Below, piece after piece: positions 26,942 through 35,852 of a stretch of 44,328 bases of DNA. The stretch lies in NCBI GenBank assembly GCA_001873185.1, contig MNYQ01000045.1, positions 1-44,328 on the forward strand, given 5' to 3'. The position numbers were made by a program, and so were the translations under genes. The notes under the pieces were generated by a model that had not been told where the DNA came from, did not search any database, and worked only from the letters and a program-made list of their open reading frames with translations. Position 1 is the first letter of the stretch. Each line of letters begins with the position of its first letter. The DNA comes from Ignavibacteria bacterium CG2_30_36_16 (GTDB lineage Bacteria > Bacteroidota > Ignavibacteria > Ignavibacteriales > Ignavibacteriaceae).

Positions 26942-27854
26942 AAATATACGAACCGGTTAATTCACTAATTTTATCGATCCCAATTTGAAGACAATATTTT
27001 TCAAGTTCACCTACAATTCTTTGTGAGGCGTATGGGTCTATAAAGTTGAGCGTGCCAATCTGTACCGCTGAAGCTCCTGCAATCATAAACTCAACAACAT
27101 CTTTCCAATTCATTATTCCCCCGATACCTATGATTGGAATATCTACCTTTTGTTTTATCTCCAACACTTTTGCAAGTGCAACAGGTTTTATTGCTGGACC
27201 GGAAAGTCCGCCGGTCACATTTTTTAATTTCGGTCTCCTTGTAAAAATATCGAACGCTGCACCCACCAATGTATTAATTGCCGATACAGCATCGCCGCCT
27301 TCATCTTTTACTGCTTTCGCAAATTCAGAAATATTAGAAACGTTTGGTGATAATTTAATAATTATTGGTTTATCCGTCACTGCTTTTACTTTAGCCGTAA
27401 TTTCGGAAACCATCGCGCACGAATTACCAAATTGCAGTCCGCCTTCTTTTACGTTTGGGCATGAAACATTTATTTCGAACGCTTTAATTGTTTCTTCGGA
27501 TGTAAGGATACGTGTGCATTCAACATATTCATCAACAGAACTGGCTGCGATATTACATATTATCGGAACATCATACTTACTTAAAAATGGAATTTTTTCT
27601 TTTAGAAATTGTTCGACACCAACATTGGCAAGACCGATTGCATTTAGCATACCTGCCGGAGTTTCCACTATTCTTTGTGGTGGATTGCCTTTGCGTGGTT
27701 TTAAACTTATCGATTTTGTAACAATACCGCCAATTTTATTTAAGTCAATAAATTCAGCAATTTCATTTCCATAACCTACAGTGCCGGAAGCAAGCATGAT
27801 CGGGTTTCTTAACTTTAACGAACCGATTTGTAAAGAGAGGTCTACCTTCGTCAT
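26937..27854 (-). CDS. pyrD: Dihydroorotate dehydrogenase, class 1B catalytic subunit
   Basis: This subunit oxidises dihydroorotate to orotate in pyrimidine synthesis. FMN-barrel blocks include NPIMLASGT, KSISLKPRKGNPPQR, FEINVSCPNVKEGG (the catalytic Cys, the class-1 base), IIIKLSPNV, INTLVGAA and IIGIGGIMNWKD. The Cys base and the adjacent pyrK identify the NAD-linked heterotetrameric class 1B. The start overlaps the pyrK stop by 4 bp (ATGA), so the subunits are co-translated. Confidence 0.96.
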   Translation of the reverse strand: MTKVDLSLQIGSLKLRNPIMLASGTVGYGNEIAEFIDLNKIGGIVTKSISLKPRKGNPPQRIVETPAGMLNAIGLANVGVEQFLKEKIPFLSKYDVPIICNIAASSVDEYVECTRILTSEETIKAFEINVSCPNVKEGGLQFGNSCAMVSEITAKVKAVTDKPIIIKLSPNVSNISEFAKAVKDEGGDAVSAINTLVGAAFDIFTRRPKLKNVTGGLSGPAIKPVALAKVLEIKQKVDIPIIGIGGIMNWKDVVEFMIAGASAVQIGTLNFIDPYASQRIVGELEKYCLQIGIDKISELTGSYIL

Positions 27855-28612
27855 ATCACAACATCCTTTACATTAAACACCGGACCATCTTTACAAACTA
27901 ATAAATACTTTTCAGGATGATCGGTTGATTCAATCGGACAGCCCTGACAAATTCCGAAACCGCAAGCCATAGCACATTCCGTTGAAACTTCGCAATCAAA
28001 GTTATTATCTAAAGCAAATGTTTTTAGAGCACGTAACATTGCATTAGGACCGCAGCTAAATATTTTTACTTTTTGATTTTTAAACTTTTCGATATTTTCT
28101 TTGAGAAGGTCAATCACTGTTCCCTTAAATCCTAAAGAACCATCATCTGTTGCAACGGAGGTATTCTTCATTCCGTAAGTTATTATATCTTTCAAAGTTC
28201 TGCCGCCAATAAAAGAAAGAATTTCTTTTCGAGAGTTTATCATTCTTGTAAAAAATGGAAATGGCGCCGCTCCAAGCCCGCCGGCAACTATTATTGCAGT
28301 TTTATAATCACCATCAAGATTAAATCCATTTCCGAGTGGTCCTATTACATCAATAGTTTCGCCTTTCCCTTTTCTTGAAAGAATTTTTGTCCCTTCCCCA
28401 AAAATATTGAACATCAAATAAAAATATTCACCATCAACATCGCACACACTAAATGGGCGGCGAAGCAGAGGATACAAAGACCGAGAAACACGAACATTAA
28501 GAAACTGCCCAGGTTTTATATTTGAAGTAATTTCCGGAGAATAAACTTTTAATAAAAATATTTGATTTTCTATTTCTATTGATTCATCAACTACAGCATC
28601 AAGTAAAAGCAA
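27851..28612 (-). CDS. pyrK: Dihydroorotate dehydrogenase electron-transfer subunit
   Basis: This FAD and [2Fe-2S] subunit passes electrons from PyrD to NAD+. The N-terminal flavin domain has RRPFSVCDVDG and a VAGGLGAAPFPFF nucleotide-binding block. The C-terminal cluster ligands are in ECAMACGFGICQGC plus VCKDGPVF, four cysteines in the PyrK spacing. The length of 253 aa is normal. It is first in the pyrK-pyrD pair. A mobile-element-like repeat lies 44 bp upstream of its start codon. Confidence 0.95.
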   Translation of the reverse strand: MLLLDAVVDESIEIENQIFLLKVYSPEITSNIKPGQFLNVRVSRSLYPLLRRPFSVCDVDGEYFYLMFNIFGEGTKILSRKGKGETIDVIGPLGNGFNLDGDYKTAIIVAGGLGAAPFPFFTRMINSRKEILSFIGGRTLKDIITYGMKNTSVATDDGSLGFKGTVIDLLKENIEKFKNQKVKIFSCGPNAMLRALKTFALDNNFDCEVSTECAMACGFGICQGCPIESTDHPEKYLLVCKDGPVFNVKDVVI

Positions 28613-28656
28613 ATTAAACCCACCGTGCGGTTAGCCGCCATTAAAAATTATAAATT

Positions 28657-28817
28657 ATGAATGAGTCTACTCTAAAAAGGTATTCCACGTCATTGCGAGG
28701 AACGGAGTGACGAAGCAATCTTTTGATTTTACGCTAAATTCGGCAGATTGCTTCTCCCGCAATGCGGGATCGCAATGACATTATTCAATAGAACCTTTTT
28801 AAACCAGACTCATGAAT
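28657..28817 (+). mobile_element. MITE-like element, copy A
   Basis: A 149-bp non-coding element (28663-28811) is bounded by exact 6-bp direct repeats ATGAAT (28657-28662, 28812-28817). The termini are inverted repeats: GAGTCTACTCTAAAAAGGT at the left and the complement of GAGTCTGGTTTAAAAAGGT at the right, with 3 mismatches. Inside is a second inverted pair, GTCATTGCGA ... TCGCAATGAC, each arm with its own small hairpin (CCCGC/GCGGG). It differs from copy C (inverted) at 13 of 149 positions by my hand alignment, with no gaps. There is no open reading frame, so it would need a transposase in trans. Confidence 0.8.
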
Positions 28818-29107
28818 TAAAAAAAATTAGTTATTTAATTTCGTATGTAAATCTAAGTAAAGTTTGAATTATCCCAAATCGTTTTTTTAATAATACAACT
28901 CGCATTTGTGATTGCTGTTCAGGCTTTCGAAAGAAATAAGTTCGAATAAAAAATGTTCTATATCCATAACTAATAATTTTTCACTCTCAATATCCAGAGT
29001 ATCAGATTTTCAGCAGCTGCCGGAGTTCAGAAAACCGGAAAATCTTTAATCTTTGGAGCGCTGGCACAATGTCACATATACAGAAACAGAAAAATGTTAA
29101 AAGTTAT
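28818..29107 (-). other. Non-coding stretch between pyrK and prmA, possible decayed gene remnant
   Basis: I find no confident gene in this 290-bp stretch. On the minus strand, two overlapping frames are open without a start codon. One runs 28834-28980 (49 codons, ending FTYEIK then TAA at 28831-28833), just after a TGA. The other runs from about 29095 to 28880 and ends CELYY then TAA. They could be halves of a frameshifted remnant or chance. Neither resembles a family that I recognise. Confidence 0.25.
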
Positions 29108-29959
29108 CTACAACTTTTCAAATTTTATGGCTATCCAATCATCCATTTTTTCTAAATGCAGTTTAGTAAAACCAAAAATGGAATATTCGCGAACAATCTC
29201 TTCTTCGTCATTTTCCAGCAGCCCGGAAAGAATTAATATGCCGTTGGTTTTTATTCTTGCTGCAATTTCTGATTTTAAAGACAATAAAACATTCTTCTGA
29301 ATATTGGCAAGAACCACTTCGAAGTCTTTTATTTCCACATCTGTGATCTCCCCCAACAAAACTTCAACTTCATCTGTACAATTATTAAGCTGGCAGTTTT
29401 CATGCGCATTATCAAGACACCATTCGTCATTATCAACCGCAACGGCATAAGAGGCGCCTAATTTAATAGCAGCTATGGCAAGCACGCCTGTACCGCTCCC
29501 TACATCTAAAACTTTTTTGTTTTGAAGATCAATATCTTCAAGCATGGTAAGTACAAGCTTTGTTGTTTGGTGCTCGCCTGTCCCGAAAGACATTTTAGGA
29601 TCGATGGTTATAACAATTTGTTCGGGCTTGTTTTCATATTCTCTAAAAGTCGGTTTGATAACAATTCGGTCCGAAACTTCTATAACATTTATACTTTTTT
29701 CCCACTCTTCGTTCCAATTTTTGTTTTCAACTATATTTTCTTCGATGTTAAAACTGCGCAATAATTTTTCATAAAGTGCAGAATCTAATATTTTGCTTAT
29801 ATCATTAATCGAAACAGCGCTTTCACTTTCTACAAATACTTTCAAACAGTTCACTTCTTCAGATATTCCATTGAGGTCAAGCTGCCATAAAAGTCCGCTC
29901 AATATTTCTTCATTAAACGGATCGGCTGTTATTAAAAACTCTTTATACTTTTTCATCAC
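29108..29959 (-). CDS. prmA: Ribosomal protein L11 methyltransferase
   Basis: PrmA trimethylates ribosomal protein L11. The N-terminal substrate-recognition domain (~1-95) is short and divergent, as is usual. The methyltransferase domain starts at VIKPTFREYENKP and has MSFGTGEHQTTKLVL, motif I VLDVGSGTGVLAIAAIKLGA, AVDNDEWCLDNAHEN, and VLANIQKNVLLSL, where the N-I/N-P-x motif is typical of PrmA. The length of 283 aa is typical. No partner genes are evident. It follows the peptidase-family lipoprotein gene by 72 bp. Confidence 0.93.
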   Translation of the reverse strand: MMKKYKEFLITADPFNEEILSGLLWQLDLNGISEEVNCLKVFVESESAVSINDISKILDSALYEKLLRSFNIEENIVENKNWNEEWEKSINVIEVSDRIVIKPTFREYENKPEQIVITIDPKMSFGTGEHQTTKLVLTMLEDIDLQNKKVLDVGSGTGVLAIAAIKLGASYAVAVDNDEWCLDNAHENCQLNNCTDEVEVLLGEITDVEIKDFEVVLANIQKNVLLSLKSEIAARIKTNGILILSGLLENDEEEIVREYSIFGFTKLHLEKMDDWIAIKFEKL

Positions 29960-30031
29960 TACATTTGCTTTATATAAGGATAAAATAAAATTATAAAATT
30001 ACATATTTTATTGTAGGAAGTTTTTCAATTA

Positions 30032-31024
30032 CTATATTTTAAATTGAAGCGAGTAAATAAAATGCGTTAAAACATCGCCGACATTTTGTAAAGTTTCTTT
30101 TCCAATATTTTCCATGTTGTCACTCTGTGTGTGCCAATAATTTCTTCTTTTGTTGGGAGAATTCGCACCAACAAGATCTATATCAATAATATCAATTGTA
30201 CGAATTCCCGCCTGGTTTAAAGGAATATGATCATCATAAATTGCCGGACCAACCTGTTGAACAAATTGCGTCACACCCAAACGGGAAGCTATTCCCCAAA
30301 CCATGTTTACAATATCCGGAGCGTATTGATAAGAATAACCTTCCTTCATGAATACAGCTTCTTTATCGCCTACCAGATCGAGAAGTATACCAAATACTGG
30401 GGCGTATCCCTGAGGGAGTTTTGCTGAAAAGTATTTTGAACCGAGACAGAAATTAGACAAATCATTGTGCATGCCATAATCTTCACCATCGAATAAAACA
30501 ATATCAATTCCATAATCAACTTTTTGATTTTTAATCAGGCGGGCAATTTCAAGCAAAACACCGACGCCGCTTCCACCGTCATTTGCTCCAAGAATTGGGA
30601 GGTTCCGTTTTGTCGAGTCTTTATCTTGTTCACTCCGCGGGCGCGAATCCCAATGTGCAGCGAGTATAATTCTGTTCTTTGCAGCCGGATAAAATTTCCC
30701 AATTATATTAGTCAATGCAAGTTTTTCACCATCGTAACCGAGGTATGCAAATGGTTGGAGTTCAACTTCATCGGCATATTTTTTTAATTCGCTTTGCAGA
30801 TATGCTAATGCTTTAGCGTGCCCGGATGAGTTAGGAGTTCGTGATCCAAAAGATACTTGTTTCTCAATTTGTAAATACGCATTTTTTCCATCAAACTCAG
30901 GAAGTTGAGAATTTTCTTTTAACAAATAAAGCGGCTTGCTCACTTGTTCCTCCGGTTTATCTTTTTGGCATGAACTTAATACAACGAAAAAGAATAATGG
31001 AATAAGTACTAAAAAATTTTTCAT
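30032..31024 (-). CDS. Glutaminyl-peptide cyclotransferase-like M28-family lipoprotein
   Basis: The lipobox LSSC puts Cys19 as the lipidated residue. The M28 fold has AAHWDSRP (H124), LGANDGG (D149), FDGED (E181), DDHIPL (D264-H266) and YWHTQSDNMEN (H298). The single-zinc ligand set Asp-Glu-His together with DDHIPL and WHT...DNxEN is that of glutaminyl cyclases rather than aminopeptidases. The likely reaction is cyclisation of N-terminal Gln to pyroglutamate on exported proteins. This fits the Gln that follows nearly every signal peptide in the window. An M28 aminopeptidase activity remains possible. Confidence 0.85.
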   Translation of the reverse strand: MKNFLVLIPLFFFVVLSSCQKDKPEEQVSKPLYLLKENSQLPEFDGKNAYLQIEKQVSFGSRTPNSSGHAKALAYLQSELKKYADEVELQPFAYLGYDGEKLALTNIIGKFYPAAKNRIILAAHWDSRPRSEQDKDSTKRNLPILGANDGGSGVGVLLEIARLIKNQKVDYGIDIVLFDGEDYGMHNDLSNFCLGSKYFSAKLPQGYAPVFGILLDLVGDKEAVFMKEGYSYQYAPDIVNMVWGIASRLGVTQFVQQVGPAIYDDHIPLNQAGIRTIDIIDIDLVGANSPNKRRNYWHTQSDNMENIGKETLQNVGDVLTHFIYSLQFKI

Positions 31025-31245
31025 AGTTAAATCAACTTCTTAAATGATATGCAAAAATATAATAATTACACCATGTCTAAAATTCTTTTTATAGAGCAGT
31101 TATTTTAATGGATAATGAATTAGTACGGACAATAAGTGTATTTTTTTTCCGATATGTGAAATTCACAGTTTTATAATTGTCATTCTCAGAAAAGGAATAA
31201 ATTTTATCACTTCACTAAGAATGACATTACAAATTTTCTTTAATA
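31025..31245. other. Non-coding gap with a degenerate inverted repeat (31178-31226)
   Basis: TGTCATTCT (31178-31186) and AGAATGACA (31218-31226) form a perfect 9-bp inverted pair 31 bp apart, in a sequence reminiscent of common dispersed TGTCATTCTGA...AGAATGACA repeats. The rest of this 221-bp stretch shows no gene, promoter or terminator that I can support. Together with element B it fills the gap between the cyclase-like and phospholipase D-like genes. Confidence 0.45.
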
Positions 31246-31395
31246 ATTATTGAGCCTTGTCTAAAAAGGTCGTTTCTGTCATTGTTTGTGGCTAACGGAA
31301 AGCAATCTCGCGATTGCGAGACAAATTCTAAAGATTGCTTCACTCCGTTCGCAATGACAAATAAAAAAAAACCTTTTTAGAATGGACTCATTATT
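31246..31395 (-). mobile_element. MITE-like element, copy B
   Basis: A 138-bp element (31252-31389) is bounded by exact 6-bp direct repeats ATTATT (31246-31251, 31390-31395). The terminal inverted repeats are GAGCCTTGTCTAAAAAGGT and the complement of GAGTCCATTCTAAAAAGGT. The interior carries GATTGCTTC...TTCGCAATGAC plus a CTCGC/GCGAG hairpin and is more diverged than copies A and C. The right-hand repeat overlaps the TAA stop of the phospholipase D-like gene (31391-31393), so insertion was one base after that stop. It is oriented like copy C relative to its host gene. Confidence 0.75.
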
Positions 31396-33703
31396 TAATT
31401 AATATCAGCTTTTTCGAAGCTGTAAAATTACCTGCTTTAATTCTATAGATGTAAACACCGCTTGTCAAACCGGATGCGTTAAAGTCTACTACAACTATTC
31501 CTTTCGGAGCATAATTATTGTATAATGTTTTTACTTCCCTACCAAGCACATCAAATAATTTAAGTTCAACATTCTGACTAAAAGGAACTTCAAACCGGAT
31601 TGTAGTTACAGGGTTAAACGGATTTGGATAATTTTGATAAAGCATAAAATTAAAATCATTCACTTCAAAATCCTTCACATCAACTACGGGAATTACGAAG
31701 ACGCCTGTTCCGCCTGCTTCATTATATCTCTTCTTAAACTCCTGCATATATTTATTTGCAGTATAAATATCATATATAACAAGTGTGTTTTCATCATTAT
31801 CGTTCTCCGCAGAGTTTGACCAATTATGTGAACCCGTAACTGTAATAGGTTCGCTGTTAAAATATGATGGATCAATTATGGAATATTTATTATGCAAAGT
31901 TGCGCCGCTGTTAGAAAACATTTCGGCATATTGCTGCAGTGTTTGATACTGGCTTCCTATTGAATTAACCTGGTCGATTATTCCCCTAACATTCACTCCC
32001 AAATCATTTCGGTTTTTTATTGCAACCTGTATATCGCTTCTTGTAAAAGTAAAGAGTTCAAAATAAATTTGATAATTAGCCGTATTAACAGCATCTATAA
32101 TTTTTGAAGTCGTACCATCCGATGGGCTAAAATATAAACCAACAGATTTTCCTCCAATCAAAAATGAATGAGGCGTATTATCTGCTTTTTGATTTCCGAA
32201 CTTAGCTGCGGAAGAATTAGGAATATTAGTAACGCTTCCCCACATCTCTTCAAATTCTGTAGTAAATGCCGCCGCTAATGTAGGGTCGTTAATTTCCACA
32301 ACATTATTTTTCCAACCAACTTCTGTGGAGGTAACATTCCATGAACCCGTCCATACCCAATCATTGTTTTGAATCGAATCTTTTGCATCAAAAATAAAAA
32401 ATTTGTTATGCATTATACCATCTAAATAAGACGGACGCTTTTGAACTAATATACCGGCATCCAATAATTGCTGGACAGAATTCTGTGTGGTCCTGCTGTC
32501 GTATACAACGCGCACAGTTACTCCTCTATTTTTAGCGAGTATAATGGCATTAGCAATTTCAGTCATCCCTGCAAAACTGTATAAAGCTAAATCGATGGAA
32601 GATGTTGCTTGATTAATTCTTAAAATAAGTTTCTGAACAAAATCTACATTGCCTGCTGCCGCATTTCCGGGAATCGCAACTGAAGTATCCACCGAAAAAT
32701 TAAAATATACATTTGTTGTCCCCAGAGTAGGGTCGGAAGAACTTGTAGAAACTGTTTTTAGTGTGCTAACCGAGGTACCGACAGAATTTGTTGAAGAAAC
32801 TTTAAAGAAATATTGAGTTGCCGGAAATAAACCATCAACGTGAACGACATGATATGTAGTATCATCGGCAACGTAAACTTCACCTAATTCAAGTGAATCG
32901 GTAAGACCATATATAACTTTGCTATCGCCATTTCTTATTGTGTTAAAGTAAACTGAGAAAGATGATGTGTCTATGTTTGATGCAACCACCGGATTTAATA
33001 TTACAGGTTTGCCGTCATCAAGAACATCTTGAATAAACCTCGGGAGTAATTGATAGCCGCTGTTGAAAGGAGCCGCAAATTTAAATTGACCGAGTATAGC
33101 AATAACATCTACAGGGCTTGAAGGTATTTGTGTTCCAATCAACGAAGCCACATCATTGTCAATTCTAAATCCATCGGTTAAAGTTCCAGAAGCATCGGAA
33201 ATAGTATAATTAGTTCCCGACTGAAAATTTCCAGTTCCCGAAATAGTTACGTTATTTACTCTGATTAATAATGATTCAAATTCTTCAAAACCATTCCACT
33301 GCTGATTTTTAATTTGAGTTAATGTTACAATTCTAGGCTCAATGGGATTATTTTGATTAAGTATAACAACCGATCCGCCGCCGCGATTAAAATCAATTTG
33401 TGTTAGACCTCTGAAGTGTGTAAGTAAACCTGTTACCTGAACAGAATCGCCGATATGAACAGCATTTGCAAAATTACTGCCGTAAACAGAAATGCCTCCA
33501 GTTTCATCCTGAAGTGAACCCGGACCCGAATTGCCGAATTGATTTGATGCGGAAACAATCCCGCGAATTGTAAAGACCTGTCCGGTATCGACAGGTATTC
33601 CGCTGCTGTTATTATTCTTTAAATTTGCAATTGGCACAACAGTCTGCGCACAGATTACTGATGCAAAAAAGAAAAGAATGACGAGTAGATAATTTTTTTT
33701 CAT
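31391..33703 (-). CDS. Secreted phospholipase D-family protein with OB-fold, FN3 and T9SS sorting domain
   Basis: The signal peptide ends ...ASVICA, followed by QTVV. Residues ~20-230 are an OB-fold-like module (VFTIRGIVSASNQFG, GDSVQVTGLLTHFRG), then an FN3-like stretch (~235-325). Two HKD half-sites of the phospholipase D superfamily follow: HNKFFIFD with GSWNVT near residue 430 and HNKYSIID with GSHNWS near 602. Together they make a full active site, and secreted nuclease or phosphodiesterase activity is more likely than lipase activity given the OB-fold. The sorting domain begins at YPNPFNPVTTIRF. It shares one base (TAATG) with the NHL lipoprotein gene upstream. Confidence 0.88.
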   Translation of the reverse strand: MKKNYLLVILFFFASVICAQTVVPIANLKNNNSSGIPVDTGQVFTIRGIVSASNQFGNSGPGSLQDETGGISVYGSNFANAVHIGDSVQVTGLLTHFRGLTQIDFNRGGGSVVILNQNNPIEPRIVTLTQIKNQQWNGFEEFESLLIRVNNVTISGTGNFQSGTNYTISDASGTLTDGFRIDNDVASLIGTQIPSSPVDVIAILGQFKFAAPFNSGYQLLPRFIQDVLDDGKPVILNPVVASNIDTSSFSVYFNTIRNGDSKVIYGLTDSLELGEVYVADDTTYHVVHVDGLFPATQYFFKVSSTNSVGTSVSTLKTVSTSSSDPTLGTTNVYFNFSVDTSVAIPGNAAAGNVDFVQKLILRINQATSSIDLALYSFAGMTEIANAIILAKNRGVTVRVVYDSRTTQNSVQQLLDAGILVQKRPSYLDGIMHNKFFIFDAKDSIQNNDWVWTGSWNVTSTEVGWKNNVVEINDPTLAAAFTTEFEEMWGSVTNIPNSSAAKFGNQKADNTPHSFLIGGKSVGLYFSPSDGTTSKIIDAVNTANYQIYFELFTFTRSDIQVAIKNRNDLGVNVRGIIDQVNSIGSQYQTLQQYAEMFSNSGATLHNKYSIIDPSYFNSEPITVTGSHNWSNSAENDNDENTLVIYDIYTANKYMQEFKKRYNEAGGTGVFVIPVVDVKDFEVNDFNFMLYQNYPNPFNPVTTIRFEVPFSQNVELKLFDVLGREVKTLYNNYAPKGIVVVDFNASGLTSGVYIYRIKAGNFTASKKLILIK

Positions 33704-34773
33704 TATTGAACTTCCGTGGATAAAATGAATCGAACTATTCTATTGTTTCCGGTATCGGTAACATATAGAACTCTATCAAACACTGTAACTCCGTAAGGTT
33801 CTTTTAAGTTATATTTTCTTCCCCCAAAAGATTCTAATTCCTCACCGAATTGATTAAACTTATAAACACTGTCTTTACCCGCATCGGCTATATAAATGTT
33901 TCCGAAGTTATCTACCCATGAACCCTCAGGGCGCAAAAATTTATTTGGTTTCGCAAATTCAACACCGTCATCGGGCGTATAACGGCTAACATATTTTTCG
34001 TCTATTGCAGATACCTGGTAATTATACCATTGTGCTTTAAAATTATTATTACCTGTTAAAGTAGCAAGGAAATCTATATTCCTTTTTCCAATAGATGACA
34101 TGGAACTAATTTGGTTTGCCGATACTAACCCGGAACTTAACGGGTCGATATTTGCAACTCTACCGATTAGTGAATCTTTTTTGTTATTGATAGGATTGAA
34201 AATTAAAATCGAATTATCCGGATCAAAAATGCTTGAATTATTCGGACCGGTGCGGGCAATGTAGAACGAATTATCATAAAAAGTTACAACGCCTGTGTAT
34301 TGTCTATTAGGGAAATTCAAATCAGATGTTCTTGGTAAAAGTCTAACTTCCGCCGCTGTTTCAATATTATGCTTTGAAGATACCAAATCGTATTTGTAAA
34401 CTGCGCTGTATGTTTTTGCCACTCCGTTAATCAATGTATCAAAAGATGCGCAGACAATTAGGTTAAGCCGGAAATCTTGCGAAAGAGCGATTGGTTTTTT
34501 TACAGTCCTTGTTCCAAGAACCGTTCCCGAAAGATTAAGCATAACAATTCTATCGTTATCTGTATCTGCAACATAGATGAAAGGTTCTCTTCCTGCATAA
34601 ATATCCTGCGGGCGATTAAATCCTTCCCATGCAGGCGATAAAGCAATGTACACAGTATCGCCGCCAATGTTTGCTCCGCCGCCGGAATTTTTAGGCTCGG
34701 TTATATTAAACTTCTCCGCACAGCTATAAAGCAGAGGAAATATTAGTATTAAAAATATTTTAAATAATTTCAT
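33703..34773 (-). CDS. NHL-repeat lipoprotein
   Basis: The lipobox LYSC (Cys18) indicates a lipoprotein. Blocks such as RPQDIYA...IYVADTDNDRIVMLN (residues ~56-82), RPEGSWVDNFGNIYIADAGKDSVYKFN (~287-313) and EPYGVTVFDRVLYVTDTGNNRIVRF (~323-347) are NHL units, so the fold is a beta-propeller. Its ligand is unknown. It lies 2 bp from the PorV-like gene and overlaps the phospholipase D-like gene by one base, so all three are probably one transcript. A scaffold or partner role at the outer membrane is inferred. Confidence 0.85.
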   Translation of the reverse strand: MKLFKIFLILIFPLLYSCAEKFNITEPKNSGGGANIGGDTVYIALSPAWEGFNRPQDIYAGREPFIYVADTDNDRIVMLNLSGTVLGTRTVKKPIALSQDFRLNLIVCASFDTLINGVAKTYSAVYKYDLVSSKHNIETAAEVRLLPRTSDLNFPNRQYTGVVTFYDNSFYIARTGPNNSSIFDPDNSILIFNPINNKKDSLIGRVANIDPLSSGLVSANQISSMSSIGKRNIDFLATLTGNNNFKAQWYNYQVSAIDEKYVSRYTPDDGVEFAKPNKFLRPEGSWVDNFGNIYIADAGKDSVYKFNQFGEELESFGGRKYNLKEPYGVTVFDRVLYVTDTGNNRIVRFILSTEVQ

Positions 34774-34775
34774 TT

Positions 34776-35753
34776 TTATAAATCTAATATGATTGAAAAA
34801 CGGTGAGCATTGCCAAGCCGTTCAAAATTTGTAAAAGCATAATCCAATTTAAATTCTGCAATACCAATTGGAGGGTTGATTCCAACGCCGAATGAATAGT
34901 CCTGTTCTTCAACATTGAACTTGTAGCCGCCTCGAATATAAAAAAGGTTTCTCCATGCATACTCCGCGCCTATTGCAAAATTTTCACTATTATCATTCGG
35001 ATGATTTAATTGAATTGAGGTAGTTAAATAATTATCATCATTCTGAATAGGCTCAAATGCAAAACCTATTCTAAAGATAGTAGGCGGAGAAAAAGACTGC
35101 CATCTATCATTAGTTCTTTTTCCAACTAAAAAAACTTCACCGTCAGGCGCTAATTGATTTCCAAAGTTTGAAACAGCGACTGCAAAACGTGTAGTGCCCA
35201 ATCCTGTCCAGTAGTAAGTGCCCAGGTCAACCATTACACCGCGCATTTTTAGTTTATCAAGTGTTTCTTCAATATAACGGATAGTGCCGCCAAAACTAAA
35301 TTGTTCGGTCATTTTTCTTGCATAACTAACTGCAATTCCTAAGTCACTTACGGAAAAATATTCTCCAGTACCAGACGGAGCGAACTCGGTTGTAACTTTC
35401 ATTTTGGGCATACTCAAATAAGTTAACGCCACACCTACAGTATTTGTTTGATCAAAATGATAAACAGCGCCGAGAAAATCGTGGTTAATATCTACGAGCC
35501 ATTTATTATGCGAGACTATTATTTGATTTTCCGAAAATTGAACTAAACCTGCAGGATTCCAATATAGAGCTGAAGCATCATTTGCAACTGCCACAAACGA
35601 TTCGCCGAGAGCAGCGGCTCTGCCGCCTACTCCAATTTTTAAAAATTGCGCTGTTGAGATACCTGCCCGCTGTCCACCCAAAACCGGAAACAGTTGTGCC
35701 TTTGCAATCGAGGAAACCACAATCAGAATTATTGCAGCTAATTTTAATTTCAT
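34776..35753 (-). CDS. PorV/PorQ-like outer-membrane protein
   Basis: The signal peptide ends ...SSIAKA, followed by QLFP. The N-terminal mature part has the family hallmark GVGGRAAALGESFVAVANDASALYWNPAGL, then beta-barrel strands and a C-terminal strand ending in an aromatic/hydrophobic pattern (HRFSIILDL). PorV-family proteins, related to long-chain fatty acid transporter barrels, shuttle or hold T9SS cargo. Here the gene sits with T9SS cargo genes, a TonB receptor and lipoproteins. It resembles the partial gene at the left edge in its C-terminal strands. Confidence 0.88.
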   Translation of the reverse strand: MKLKLAAIILIVVSSIAKAQLFPVLGGQRAGISTAQFLKIGVGGRAAALGESFVAVANDASALYWNPAGLVQFSENQIIVSHNKWLVDINHDFLGAVYHFDQTNTVGVALTYLSMPKMKVTTEFAPSGTGEYFSVSDLGIAVSYARKMTEQFSFGGTIRYIEETLDKLKMRGVMVDLGTYYWTGLGTTRFAVAVSNFGNQLAPDGEVFLVGKRTNDRWQSFSPPTIFRIGFAFEPIQNDDNYLTTSIQLNHPNDNSENFAIGAEYAWRNLFYIRGGYKFNVEEQDYSFGVGINPPIGIAEFKLDYAFTNFERLGNAHRFSIILDL

Positions 35754-35852
35754 ATTAAAGGCACCTTCTGTTATTTGTTGTGCACTCTTTTAGATAATTG
35801 TTTTTCAATTTTTTTATTCTCATCTTTATTTAATTCAGTGTCATTAAAGAAA

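Noticed and set aside
27046-27774. 242-aa plus-strand open frame opposite pyrD
   Set aside because: It is long but mirrors the codon structure of pyrD, has no start signal, and its composition (Ser/Ile/Thr/Pro) is typical of an antisense shadow.
28657-28817. Element A as a CRISPR repeat, tRNA or small RNA gene
   Set aside because: There is no repeat-spacer array and no cloverleaf. The terminal inverted repeats and flanking duplications fit a mobile element better.
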